Source: an uncultured Pseudomonadota bacterium (GTDB lineage Bacteria; Pseudomonadota; Gammaproteobacteria; Ga0077536). From it: 34,137 nucleotides of DNA. The notes under the pieces were generated by a model. It saw only the letters and a program-made list of their open reading frames with translations. It made no database searches and was not told the DNA's origin. Shown here one piece after another: positions 25,674 through 34,137 of the stretch. The stretch is taken from contig CAJWTO010000010.1 in NCBI GenBank assembly GCA_913047675.1, positions 1 to 34,137 of the forward strand, written 5' to 3'. Made by a program: the position numbers and the translations under genes. The stretch's first letter is position 1. Each line of letters starts with the position of its first letter.

Positions 25674-25750
25674 GGCCCGGTAGTTCAGCTGGATAGAACG
25701 GTCCCCTCCTAAGGGACAGGTCGCAGGTTCGAATCCTGCCCGGGTCGCCA
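25674..25750 (+). tRNA. tRNA-Arg (anticodon CCT)
   Basis: A 77-nt tRNA. The acceptor stem is GGCCCGG/CCGGGTC with one G-U pair. The anticodon arm GTCCC-CTCCTAA-GGGAC carries CCT (reads AGG). The T arm is GCAGG-TTCGAAT-CCTGC, and CCA is encoded. Confidence 0.97.
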
Positions 25751-25779
25751 CCTAATCTAAACCCAAATAAGGAAAAAAT

Positions 25780-26622
25780 ATGAAATACCAATGCATCAAT
25801 TGGGATCTCGAGGATAATATCCTTACATTGACCTTAAATCGACCAGAGAAACTCAATGCTTTTAATCCTCAAATGCTAGAGGAGTTAGTGAGCGCTCTGG
25901 ATAGTGCGAATCATCAAGATGAGGTCCGAGTTATAATTATTACCGGGGCTGGCAAGGGGTTTTGCGCCGGTGCCGATCTTTCAGGGGGACAAGAATCTTT
26001 TGAAAAAATGGGCGCGGCGGAGAACCATAGAGACGGAGGTGGTATTCTTGCTTTAAAGATGTACAGCTGCCAAAAGCCACTAATTGCTGCAGTAAATGGA
26101 GCCGCAGTCGGAGTCGGGGCCACAATGTTACTACCCATGGATATCCGGATTGGATCAGAAGATTCTCGCTTTGGTTTCGTGTTTGCGCGTCGTGGTATTG
26201 TACCCGAGGCTTGTTCAAGTTGGTTTTTACCACGCATAGTTGGGATTTCTACAGCACTTCAATGGTGCTTCTCAGGTCGCATTATAGATAGCCAAGAAGC
26301 ACTCCAAAGTGATTTGCTATCAGAGGTGGTTCCAAAAGACGAGCTTCTCATTAGGGCAAAGACAATCGCGAGGGAAATCGCCTTGAATACGTCGGCTGTT
26401 TCTATCGCCCTAACTCGGCAAATGATGTGGAAAATGTTGGGCGAAAAAGATCCTATGGCAGCACATCGAATCGACTCAAAAAGTATTTTCAGCTTAGGTA
26501 GATCTAGTGATGCTAAAGAAGGTGTACAGTCATTCCTAGAAAAAAGGCATCCAAATTTTATCGACAAAGTCTCAGCGGATATGCCAAAATTTTACCCCTG
26601 GTGGGATGATGAGTCCTTTTAA
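25780..26622 (+). CDS. Enoyl-CoA hydratase/isomerase family protein
   Basis: A 280-residue crotonase-fold protein. The oxyanion hole is formed by CAGADL (62-67) and NGAAVGVGA (106-114). The second catalytic Glu is present (E143 in GIVPEACSSWFLPR), but the position of the first Glu (NGAA...G) is Ala/Gly-like, so a plain hydratase activity is uncertain and an isomerase or other crotonase reaction is possible. SDLLSEVVPKDELLIRAKTIAREIA is typical of the C-terminal part. It follows tRNA-Arg by 29 bases, with AAGGAA 7 bases before the ATG. Its stop overlaps the emrB stop on the other strand. Confidence 0.88.
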   Translation: MKYQCINWDLEDNILTLTLNRPEKLNAFNPQMLEELVSALDSANHQDEVRVIIITGAGKGFCAGADLSGGQESFEKMGAAENHRDGGGILALKMYSCQKPLIAAVNGAAVGVGATMLLPMDIRIGSEDSRFGFVFARRGIVPEACSSWFLPRIVGISTALQWCFSGRIIDSQEALQSDLLSEVVPKDELLIRAKTIAREIALNTSAVSIALTRQMMWKMLGEKDPMAAHRIDSKSIFSLGRSSDAKEGVQSFLEKRHPNFIDKVSADMPKFYPWWDDESF

Positions 26623-28160
26623 GATACCTTCTTATTCGTTGAAACACCACTACTTCTCTGAGTGTTATTCATAAAAAAAACTAATGGCAACAAACTGATG
26701 AACATCAGCGCTACCAACCAAAATACGTCATTAAAAGCTGCCATCTCGGCATGCCGAAAGAGCTCTTTCCCTAACTTCGCGGCGGCAGTCGGCTCATCGA
26801 TGGCAATATCAGCTTTTTCCATCCAACTATAAATATTTGGATTCACTTCGCTAATATTAGTTCCGAGGTTATGCCAGTGGATCTGCTCTTTTCGCACTAA
26901 AAATGCGCTTGTAATTGCGATACCTATCGACCCTCCTATCCCCCTAACTGCGTTATAAATTCCAGCTGCGTCGGAGCTTTTTTCTGGGGCAATCGTTGAG
27001 AATGTCGCTGTAGAGAGTTGCGCAAACACGCAAGCCATCGCAAGACCCATCAGTAATCCCGGTGCAACAAGGGAGAATGTACCGGCATCGCGAGACAAAC
27101 CTGCCATCATCGAAGCTGCATAAGCCGAAAAAATTAAACCAATTCCGATAATCCAACGCATATCTACGCGGGGGGCTAACCACGTCCCGATAGTAATCAT
27201 CATTATCGCACTTACCACGCCTCTAGGGGCTAAGATCCAACCAGCTTGATCAGCAGGATAATTGAAAACGGATTGAGCTAGAAGTGGCCACATCACTATA
27301 TTCGAGTACATAGCCATGCCATACCCAGCCATGAGAAGGCAGCCAAATGTGAAATTTCGATCCGCAAATAATCGTATATCTATAAAATTATCATTCCTAC
27401 CGTACGCTCTCGCGATGAAAAGTAAAGCGAAGCAAATGGAGATCCAAGACAATATCCAAATGAACGTTGATTCGAACCAATCTCTCATATGTCCTTGGTC
27501 TAGTACCGTTTGAAAACTAGCCAAGGCGATAGCTAAGAACAAAAGACCCCACCAATCAGCATCTACCCTCTTGCCTTTAGGAAGAGATTTCTCTCGGTCA
27601 ATGACTAAAAACAATGCAATACAGCCCAAAGGAATATTGATAAAAAACACCCAAGGCCAGCTCCAGTATTCCGTAATATAGCCTCCTATGACAGGTCCCA
27701 TCACTGGAGCGACCATTATAGCTAAGCCCCAAAGAGCCATAGCCTGATTTGCTTTCTCACGTGGATAAGCATCAAGTAAGATTGACTGAGAGATAGGTAC
27801 CAATACGGCACCAAATGCTCCCTGTAAAAAGCGGAATACTACCATTGAAGTTAAACTCCATGAAAGACCGCACGCCAAGGATGTGATAGTAAAACCAACT
27901 ACGCCAACAAGCATCGTCCGCTGACGACCGTAACGCGATACAAAGTAACCTGTTAGCGGCATCACTATGACAGTAGCAATAAGATAGGAGGTGATCATCC
28001 AGGTCACCTGATCAGGCGTCGCCCCAAAGCTGCCCATGATGTGAGGAAGTGCTATATTCACTACGGTGACATCAAGCACTTCTAACGTGGCGACAAGCAT
28101 TACTCCAACGACTAAGGCGACCGAAGGCTTGTCCTCGTCACCTTCTAGGCTAACGCTCAT
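26619..28160 (-). CDS. emrB: EmrB-type multidrug efflux transporter (DHA2 MFS family)
   Basis: A 513-residue, 14-TM major facilitator that exports hydrophobic compounds with proton antiport. LDVTVVNIALPHIMGSFG in TM1 and GALVPISQSILLDAYP in the motif-C region are typical. FRFLQGAFGAVLVPIS, WGLAIMVAPVMGPVIGGYI and WSWPWVFFINIPLG are all signatures of the DHA2/EmrB group. It is coupled to the emrA-like gene by an ATGA overlap. No TolC or regulator gene is present here, so an outer-membrane partner must come from elsewhere. The substrate is unknown. Confidence 0.93.
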   Translation of the reverse strand: MSVSLEGDEDKPSVALVVGVMLVATLEVLDVTVVNIALPHIMGSFGATPDQVTWMITSYLIATVIVMPLTGYFVSRYGRQRTMLVGVVGFTITSLACGLSWSLTSMVVFRFLQGAFGAVLVPISQSILLDAYPREKANQAMALWGLAIMVAPVMGPVIGGYITEYWSWPWVFFINIPLGCIALFLVIDREKSLPKGKRVDADWWGLLFLAIALASFQTVLDQGHMRDWFESTFIWILSWISICFALLFIARAYGRNDNFIDIRLFADRNFTFGCLLMAGYGMAMYSNIVMWPLLAQSVFNYPADQAGWILAPRGVVSAIMMITIGTWLAPRVDMRWIIGIGLIFSAYAASMMAGLSRDAGTFSLVAPGLLMGLAMACVFAQLSTATFSTIAPEKSSDAAGIYNAVRGIGGSIGIAITSAFLVRKEQIHWHNLGTNISEVNPNIYSWMEKADIAIDEPTAAAKLGKELFRHAEMAAFNDVFWLVALMFISLLPLVFFMNNTQRSSGVSTNKKVS

Positions 28161-29152
28161 TCCCTAACGTCAACTGTGACAGTCGCGCTGGCTCCAACCC
28201 GCAGTGGCCTAATCTCATCTAGATCGTCATGTCGCGACTCAATTGATATGCGGACCGGGAATCTCTGTGTAACCTTAACCCAGTTTCCTGTGGCATTTTC
28301 AGGAGGGAGTAATGAAAATACCGCTCCTGACCCAGCACCTAGGCTTTCAACATGTCCTTGGAACGTTAGATCCGGATACATATCCACTTCGATAGTAGTC
28401 TGCTGCCCCGGTCGCATCGACTTTAAATCTGTTTCTTTGAAATTTGCCTCAACCCACCACTCACTATCTTCAACAATAGAGAACTGCGAGCGACGAGCTA
28501 TCACCATAGCCCCTTCTCGCAAAGAAAGGTTAGTGATCCAACCCGAAACAGGAGCTATAACCTTGGTAAAAGCTAGATCGAGTTCAGCGGCAGTTCGTTG
28601 AGCAGAAGCTTCTCGGAGACGTGCATTATCCTCACCCTTCGCACCCGACTCACTCTCTGCTCTTCGCAGATCAGCATTTGCGCTGGCTACAGACGCTTTT
28701 GCTTCAGCATATGTGGCAGTCGCGTCATCAAATTCAGCTTCAGAAATTAATTTTGTTTGGGCGAGAGAAGTGGCTCTTTCTAATGCTCTCTTCGCCCTAG
28801 AAAGACTCACCTTACGTTCTTCTAATGTAGACTTAGCCACTCCTACTTCGGCATCACTTGCCCCAGTGGACTGAGTAGCAAGCTCATAATTAGCCGATGC
28901 TCCTTGAACTATGGCATCAAAGACCGAAGGATCAATTTCAAATAACACATCGCCCGCATTTACGTAATCATTTTCAGATACATGTAATTTAATAACAGGA
29001 CCAGACACGCGGGATGCAATATTGACAATATGTGCTTGCACGTAAGCATCCTCAGTTGAGGGGTGAGAATCCTTATAAGAAAGGTATTGAATAAGTCCGA
29101 CTCCACTGAGTAAGGAGAAGACCAAAACTGCCGAAAAACGCTTAAAGCGCAT
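28157..29152 (-). CDS. emrA: EmrA-type membrane fusion protein (HlyD family)
   Basis: The periplasmic adaptor of the efflux pair. I take the ATG at 29150-29152 (MRFKRFSAVLVFSLL), because GGAG lies 6 bases upstream; the open frame extends to 29230 without support. There is one N-terminal TM (7-25). A lipoyl/barrel part follows (STEDAYVQAHIVNIASRVSGPVIKLHV, given in pieces: TEDAYVQAH, SRVSGPV). An alpha-hairpin (about 80-190) is followed by AFTKVIAPVSGWI and a final beta-barrel. The product has 331 residues. Its stop overlaps the emrB start. Confidence 0.92.
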   Translation of the reverse strand: MRFKRFSAVLVFSLLSGVGLIQYLSYKDSHPSTEDAYVQAHIVNIASRVSGPVIKLHVSENDYVNAGDVLFEIDPSVFDAIVQGASANYELATQSTGASDAEVGVAKSTLEERKVSLSRAKRALERATSLAQTKLISEAEFDDATATYAEAKASVASANADLRRAESESGAKGEDNARLREASAQRTAAELDLAFTKVIAPVSGWITNLSLREGAMVIARRSQFSIVEDSEWWVEANFKETDLKSMRPGQQTTIEVDMYPDLTFQGHVESLGAGSGAVFSLLPPENATGNWVKVTQRFPVRISIESRHDDLDEIRPLRVGASATVTVDVRE

Positions 29153-29255
29153 ATACGATACTCCGATTAATACATAGCTTGACGAATAGATTATTTTAAC
29201 TCTATATATAGATAATAACGACCAGTTCAACTAATGTTGAGATGCAACAAACTAC

Positions 29256-31340
29256 TTGGAAAATATAAGACTAAAAAATTCTTATAAATTAATGAGTAAG
29301 TGGCAGTCTAAGGGGAGAAACAACTTGTCTAGTATAAGTAATAAAAACTACAGTCATGTCCAACGCCACCTAAAAATTGGTAATCTCGAAATAAAAAATA
29401 GAATTATGATGACTGGGCATACCCAGCTATATGGGAAAGATGGAACACTTAGTGAACGTCATATAAATTATTATCGAGAACGCGCTAAGGGTGGCGTAGG
29501 ATTACTCATCCTGGAACAACAAGCAGTTCATCCTACCGGTCGAAACTATGCCGCAGGTTGCGTGGCTTACGATAAGCGCTGTATTCCTTGGTACAAAAAA
29601 TTAGGTGAAGCAGTCCACGAATTCGACTGTAAGCAGCTAGTCCAGCTTTTTGCCTGTGGCGCCCAAGGCGATGGTACCCAATACATGGACGATTGGAGAC
29701 CATTGTGGGCTGCATCCCGCATTCCATCGGCTGTTACCGAGGAGATGCCGATCGCCATGGAATTGGAACACATAGATGAATTAATTTCCTACTTCGTAGA
29801 ATCTGCGACTAATGTTTCAGAATCAGGGCTCGATGGAATCGAAATACATGCAGCCCATAGTCAGTTACTGGGAGAATTTCTAAGCCCTGCTTTTAACAAA
29901 CGTACCGATAAATATGGCGGTACCATAGAGAACCGTTGTCGTTTGATAATTGATATCGGCAAAGCTATTCGGGAAAAACTTGGACCGGACTTCGTAATGG
30001 GGCTCAGGCTATCTTTTGATGAATACTTAGGTGACGCTGGGATCACTGCAACACAGGCGGAACAACAACTGGAAATTTTTAAGTCATGTGATCTATTCGA
30101 CTTTTATGATTTGTCGGCAGGTGGTTACCACACTTTACATGTCGCAGTAGCTCCGATGGGAACCATGAAAGAAGGTTTTCTGGCTGAAAGTGCTAAAAAA
30201 GCTCGAAAAATTATTGGAGATGATATTCCCCTATTTATAGTTGGTCGTTTCCTGACTTTAAGTCGCGCAGAAAAAATGCTGGCTAGCGGTGATGCCGACA
30301 TGGTGGCCATGACGCGAGCGCATATGGCAGATGCTCATCTGGTGCGTAAAAGTTTGGATAACAATGAAAAAGATGTCACACATTGTATTGGTGCAAATAT
30401 TTGTATTAGCAGGCTAATTAATAATAGGGAGGTAACGTGTTTTCAAAATCCCGAGATGGGACGTGAGGGATATTGGGGAAAAGGAAGTATATCGATCGCA
30501 GACTCACCGAAAGAGATATCTGTCGTCGGTGGTGGACCCGCAGGTCTTCGTTTCGCCGGAACTGCCGCTCTGAGAGGACATGCAGTGACGGTATTTGAAT
30601 CTAGTACTGATCTAGGTGGCAGACTAAATCTGCTCAAAAAATTGCCAACTCGAGCAGCTTGGCAAAAAGCAATAGACAACCTAGTGACTCGAGCAATGAA
30701 TGCGGGAGCTAAAATCAATACTTTAAGCGAAATAACTGAAACAAAGATCTCGGGTGACATAGCAGTCTTTGCAACAGGCGCTCGTTGGACCACAACAGGT
30801 TACAGCCCATATAGGCCAGAAAGAAGTAATATTCCGGGATGTCATCTTCCGATAGTCATGGACATAAAGACCGCAATTGAGGTGGTTCTGGCATCTCCTG
30901 ATGGTCTAGGAAAAAACGTCATTATTCTAGATGAGACCGGAGAGTATCTTCCTCTGGGTCTCGCTGAATTATTAGCCGATAGTAAAATTGCCGTTGAGAT
31001 CATATCTCCTAGATCATTCATTGGAGCTGACACACAGCGAACATTGGACATGCCCTATGTAATGCCGCGCTTAAAAAATTTGAATGTCCGACTTAGCCCG
31101 CTGCACTTTATCGAGGAGATATATGAGGATTCTATTTCGGTTTACGATATTTGGGGGGGAGAACCGACGTATCGGACCAACGTCTCTGCCGTGATTATGG
31201 CGATGACTCAAAACCCAAATGATGCTCTATATTCCGAGGTGAAAGAGCACGTCCTCGCGTATAAGTTAGGAGATATGATCGCGCCCCGACGCATTGAAGC
31301 AATAATTTATGAAGCAGAGAAACTTGGGCGTGACATATAA
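29256..31340 (+). CDS. NADH:flavin oxidoreductase, two-domain (FMN barrel, iron-sulfur, FAD/NAD)
   Basis: A 694-residue enzyme of the 2,4-dienoyl-CoA reductase / trimethylamine dehydrogenase family. The old-yellow-enzyme TIM barrel (about 35-380) contains GLDGIEIHAAHSQLLGEFLSP and NKRTDKYGGTIENRCR, the FMN and substrate loops. The iron-sulfur segment is CIGANICISRLINNREVTCFQNP (about 377-399), with Ala in place of one of the four usual Cys. The FAD/NAD part begins ISVVGGGPAGLRFAGTAALRGH. The TTG at 29256 and ATG at 29292 are both possible starts; neither has a strong ribosome binding site. It is divergent from emrA. The substrate is unknown; amine demethylation or enone reduction are typical. 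Confidence 0.87.
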   Translation: MENIRLKNSYKLMSKWQSKGRNNLSSISNKNYSHVQRHLKIGNLEIKNRIMMTGHTQLYGKDGTLSERHINYYRERAKGGVGLLILEQQAVHPTGRNYAAGCVAYDKRCIPWYKKLGEAVHEFDCKQLVQLFACGAQGDGTQYMDDWRPLWAASRIPSAVTEEMPIAMELEHIDELISYFVESATNVSESGLDGIEIHAAHSQLLGEFLSPAFNKRTDKYGGTIENRCRLIIDIGKAIREKLGPDFVMGLRLSFDEYLGDAGITATQAEQQLEIFKSCDLFDFYDLSAGGYHTLHVAVAPMGTMKEGFLAESAKKARKIIGDDIPLFIVGRFLTLSRAEKMLASGDADMVAMTRAHMADAHLVRKSLDNNEKDVTHCIGANICISRLINNREVTCFQNPEMGREGYWGKGSISIADSPKEISVVGGGPAGLRFAGTAALRGHAVTVFESSTDLGGRLNLLKKLPTRAAWQKAIDNLVTRAMNAGAKINTLSEITETKISGDIAVFATGARWTTTGYSPYRPERSNIPGCHLPIVMDIKTAIEVVLASPDGLGKNVIILDETGEYLPLGLAELLADSKIAVEIISPRSFIGADTQRTLDMPYVMPRLKNLNVRLSPLHFIEEIYEDSISVYDIWGGEPTYRTNVSAVIMAMTQNPNDALYSEVKEHVLAYKLGDMIAPRRIEAIIYEAEKLGRDI

Positions 31341-31452
31341 GACGGGTTACATCACACACTAAATACCTACAAACACTTGTCGACTCCAGAATAACCTTTA
31401 ATATACAAGCGAACCAAAGTACAGAACTATAGAAACAACTCCGGGAAAAAAA

Positions 31453-32409
31453 ATGACTGGGAAACCAAAGATTTTTATTGATGGCGAGGCGGGAACCACT
31501 GGCCTTCAAATCTCTGACGCGCTTCAGGCCAGAAAGGATATTGATCTAATTCAATTGCCATATGATGAAAGAAAGACAAGAACCTCGCGTAAAAATGCAA
31601 TTAATGATGCCGATATAGTTATTCTATGTCTTCCTGATGAAGCTGCAAAAGACGCGGTGTCATTATTGCAAAATAGTGATACGACCATCATAGATGCGTC
31701 CTCAGCACACCGAACAGATAGTCATTGGTCTTATGGTTTTACGGAATATGATAAATCTCAAAGAGATGAGATTAAATCAAGTAAGCGGATAAGTAACCCA
31801 GGTTGTTACGCCATCGGGGCTGTTTCTATCATTCACCCTCTTGTATCATCAGGTCTATTCAACGGCTCTGAGACTTTTTATATTCATGGATTATCGGGCT
31901 ACTCAGGAGGAGGTAAAAATCTAATCTCGCAATTTGAGCAAACTACCAAAGAAGAGTCGGTCACCTTAAGCGGTTACGATTACTCACTTAACCTCAATCA
32001 CAAACATGTGCCAGAAATAAAGCTCTGGTCAGGGGTAAAAAAAGACCCCACTTTTCTGCCAACTGTGGGGCCATATAAACAAGGAATGCTGGTTCACGTG
32101 CCCTTGCCGCTAGGTGAAATTAGGAAAAAAGTTACCGCTGCTGACATTCGTCAGATATATTCGGAACATTACGAAAATGAAAAATTTATTAAAGTTATAG
32201 ACTCTAACTACACCGGAGCAAATGACTTGCTAAACCCGCAAGCTTTAAACGGCAGTAACCAACTGCATCTTCATTTGCTCTATAGCCAAGAGAAACAACA
32301 ATCCATTATGGTAGCTCAACTGGATAATCTAGGTAAAGGTGCCTCCGGTCAATGTATTCAAACAATAAACTCACTTATCGGTGTTGAGGAAGACACTGGT
32401 CTTATATAG
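31453..32409 (+). CDS. argC: N-acetyl-gamma-glutamyl-phosphate reductase, type 2
   Basis: ArgC performs the NADPH-dependent third step of arginine synthesis. The product has 318 residues, which fits the shorter type 2 form. IFIDGEAGTTGLQI (7-20) is the type 2 nucleotide-binding start, C118 in SNPGCYAIG is the catalytic Cys, and HGLSGYSGGGK follows. HKHVPEIKLWSG contains the conserved His. GGG-purine (CGGGAAAAAAA) lies just before the ATG. No other arg gene is near. It converges with the luciferase-like gene. Confidence 0.95.
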   Translation: MTGKPKIFIDGEAGTTGLQISDALQARKDIDLIQLPYDERKTRTSRKNAINDADIVILCLPDEAAKDAVSLLQNSDTTIIDASSAHRTDSHWSYGFTEYDKSQRDEIKSSKRISNPGCYAIGAVSIIHPLVSSGLFNGSETFYIHGLSGYSGGGKNLISQFEQTTKEESVTLSGYDYSLNLNHKHVPEIKLWSGVKKDPTFLPTVGPYKQGMLVHVPLPLGEIRKKVTAADIRQIYSEHYENEKFIKVIDSNYTGANDLLNPQALNGSNQLHLHLLYSQEKQQSIMVAQLDNLGKGASGQCIQTINSLIGVEEDTGLI

Positions 32410-32415
32410 GTACAG

Positions 32416-33417
32416 TTAATGAATTTGTTTGGAGCAAACTTGCGAGGCTATCTCGAACGAAGCCAGTCGTGCGTTGTGCTCGTATATTTGCCCTGTAAGC
32501 ATTAACTCGTCGGCTCCAGTGAGCTCGATGAACTCCTCAAGTTTCTCGCTCACAGTAGAAGGTGACCCGACCACAGAATGAAGCAGTGCTCGCTCCACAC
32601 CCACTCGTTCAGAAGGGTTCCAATAGGCTTCCATAGAATCTACCGGTGGTTGTAATTTGCCAGGGCTCCCTCTAAAAAGGTTAGTGAATTGCTTTTGTAA
32701 CGAGGTAAAAAGCCGCTGAGCCTCAAGATCTGTTTCCGCTGCGAAAAAATTTACCCCGACCATCACATGAGGTTCCGCTAAATTTCGAGATGGTTTGAAG
32801 TGAGAGCGATAGGTTTTTATCGCACCTAACATAGAGTCAGGCGCGAAATGCGATGCAAACGCAAAAGGTAAACCTAGTGCTGCAGCAACTTGAGAACCAA
32901 ACATACTCGAACCAAGTATCCAAATTGGGATCTCCAAACCAGAGCCAGGGACAGCTTGCACGCGCTGAGATTCTTCAGGGGGAGAGAAAAAAGCCTGCAA
33001 CTCGCCTAAATCTTGAAAAAAATTATCGGGATTACTTTCTAGATTTCTTCGCAGTGCACGCGCCGTAACCATATCACTACCCGGAGCACGACCCAACCCA
33101 AGATCTATGCGTCCAGGATACAGCGATTCAAGAGTTCCAAATTGCTCCGCAATTATCAAGGGAGAATGGTTGGGTAACATTATCCCGCCAGCACCGACTC
33201 GGATTGTCTTGGTACTCCCAGCGACATGACCAACGACCACTGAAGTTGCGGCACTAGCGATCCCGGGCATATTGTGGTGCTCCGCCAGCCAGTATCTAGT
33301 AAACCCCCAATCTTCGGCATGCCTTGCCAAGTCCGCCGCATTCCGAAAGGCATCTGCTGGTTCAGAACCCTCATTCACAGGCGCAAGATCTAGTAGAGAG
33401 TAGTTTTTTATTGTCAT
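32416..33417 (-). CDS. Luciferase-like (LLM class) flavin-dependent monooxygenase
   Basis: A 333-residue F420- or FMN-dependent monooxygenase-fold protein of the YhbW-like group. [46 protein letters not shown] and [15 protein letters not shown] are the typical LLM motifs. [26 protein letters not shown] is the flavin-phosphate part. It probably oxidises a small organic substrate with reduced flavin, but the natural substrate of this group is mostly unknown. The stop lies six bases from the argC stop (convergent). Confidence 0.92.
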   Translation of the reverse strand: MTIKNYSLLDLAPVNEGSEPADAFRNAADLARHAEDWGFTRYWLAEHHNMPGIASAATSVVVGHVAGSTKTIRVGAGGIMLPNHSPLIIAEQFGTLESLYPGRIDLGLGRAPGSDMVTARALRRNLESNPDNFFQDLGELQAFFSPPEESQRVQAVPGSGLEIPIWILGSSMFGSQVAAALGLPFAFASHFAPDSMLGAIKTYRSHFKPSRNLAEPHVMVGVNFFAAETDLEAQRLFTSLQKQFTNLFRGSPGKLQPPVDSMEAYWNPSERVGVERALLHSVVGSPSTVSEKLEEFIELTGADELMLTGQIYEHNARLASFEIASQVCSKQIH

Positions 33418-33465
33418 ACTTTTTTTAAGGCGAAGCCCAATGGTCTAAATCAACAAACTGACTTA

Positions 33466-33924
33466 CTAGCTGCAGTCTCTGTTCTGCTCTCCTGCTTTTG
33501 TTTTAGTCTTACAGATCGTTGCCTCGATCAGTCGCGAAGCATCAATTTCGATAGTCGACAAATCGGCACCTCTCAAATCAGACCTCAGTAGATTAGCATT
33601 ATATAAATCGGCGCCACGCAGATCAGCGTCAACAAGAACAGACCCGTTCAAGTCTGATTCTGACAAATCCGCATCGGTCAAATTTGCACCGGTCAAATTC
33701 GAGCCGCTCAAATCCGCCGCTTTCAAATCAGCCCCTGATAGATTGGCCCCAATGAGCATCGCATTCTTAAGATCAGCGTAGCGTAATTTTGCATCACTGA
33801 GATCGCATCCCTTGCACATTCTTAGCAGTTTCAGTCTCTTGACATCTTTCAAATTTGCCGAGAATGCAGGCTGGAGGCTAGCACACAGTGCTACCAACAA
33901 ACTTAACACTAGTAAACGTTTCAT
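33466..33924 (-). CDS. Secreted pentapeptide-repeat protein
   Basis: A 152-residue protein with a signal peptide (MKRLLVLSLLVALCASLQPAFSA, cleaved after AFSA) and about fourteen tandem A(D/N)LXX pentapeptides from residue 45 to 125 (for example ADLKN, ANLSG, ADLKA, ADLSG). These form a right-handed beta-helix. Two cysteines (LRMCKGCDL) precede the repeats and two (ATICK...RDCS) follow them, possibly disulfide caps. I use the ATG at 33922-33924 because it gives the signal peptide. Function is unknown; cytoplasmic pentapeptide proteins such as Qnr act on gyrase, which a periplasmic one would not. Confidence 0.9.
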   Translation of the reverse strand: MKRLLVLSLLVALCASLQPAFSANLKDVKRLKLLRMCKGCDLSDAKLRYADLKNAMLIGANLSGADLKAADLSGSNLTGANLTDADLSESDLNGSVLVDADLRGADLYNANLLRSDLRGADLSTIEIDASRLIEATICKTKTKAGEQNRDCS

Positions 33925-34095
33925 GTTCTTATCATGCCAGATAACAAATGTATTGAAAACAGGTTCTTGGCGACTAATATAAAGTATTTTAAAAACCACT
34001 TCCGTGAGACATCAGCAACTATTTCCAAATAGTGCGTAGTTAAACTTATGAAATAAGTGTTAAAGTATTGTTAATCTTTCACTATGGAATAGTAA

Positions 34096-34137
34096 ATGAA
34101 GTTATTTGACTGCGGAATGGCTCCAAACCCTAGAAGA
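34096..34137 (+). CDS. Glutathione S-transferase-like protein, first 14 codons (cut by window edge)
   Basis: An ATG at 34096 opens a frame to the window end reading MKLFDCGMAPNPRR. This closely matches the N-terminus of a group of bacterial glutathione S-transferases (MKL-D---APNPRRVR). It is short, so the call rests on that match alone. The preceding 170 bases hold no other gene. Confidence 0.65.
   Translation, partial: MKLFDCGMAPNPRR

Noticed and set aside
28176-28601. Plus-strand frame of 141 codons opposite emrA
   Set aside because: Antisense shadow of a well-supported gene; composition is not protein-like.

Overview
This window looks like chromosome from an AT-rich (roughly 42% G+C by eye) gammaproteobacterium. 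Three features suggest this: the rpsF-rpsR-DUF2232-rplI-dnaB order with rnr and rlmB upstream, lexA next to dgkA, and an imuA-imuB pair behind lexA. No transposase, integrase, CRISPR array or rRNA is visible. The species cannot be named from sequence alone.

Layout. 1-5.9 kb (minus strand): rnr, rlmB, rpsF, rpsR, a DUF2232-type membrane protein, rplI and the 5' part of dnaB. 5.9-6.6 kb: tRNA-Leu(CAG) and a small cupin. 6.7-20.2 kb: a lipid locus. 20.5-23.9 kb: imuB, imuA and lexA (minus), with dgkA divergent. 23.9-26.6 kb: glnS, tRNA-Arg(CCT) and an enoyl-CoA hydratase/isomerase family gene. 26.6-29.2 kb: an emrAB-type efflux pair (minus). 29.2-34.1 kb: a two-domain flavin/iron-sulfur oxidoreductase, argC (type 2), a luciferase-like monooxygenase, a secreted pentapeptide-repeat protein, and the first 14 codons of a glutathione S-transferase-like gene.

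The most interesting part is 6.7-20.2 kb. A minus-strand operon (fatty acyl-AMP ligase, NAD-dependent reductase, dedicated ACP, serine palmitoyltransferase) matches the bacterial ceramide pathway known from Caulobacter. A GNAT-like protein resembling bacterial ceramide synthase starts the plus-strand side. Between them lie two nucleotidyltransferases, a Tam41-like cytidylyltransferase and a CDP-alcohol phosphatidyltransferase (likely head-group chemistry). There is also an LpxO/AspH-type hydroxylase, a metallophosphoesterase, and an LptA-LptF-LptG set. My inference is that this locus makes a phosphosphingolipid and carries its own Lpt-type bridge/permease parts to move it to the outer membrane. 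The missing ATPase (LptB) and translocon (LptD) would be shared or encoded elsewhere.

Secondary points of interest are: an A9 tract that separates an imuA-coupled ATG from the imuB reading frame; a 62-bp concentric palindrome around the LexA box, with -35-like elements in its arms; alternative hairpins over the ribosome binding site of the sphingolipid operon; a non-AUG start for RNase R; and a missing cluster cysteine in the flavin/iron-sulfur oxidoreductase.
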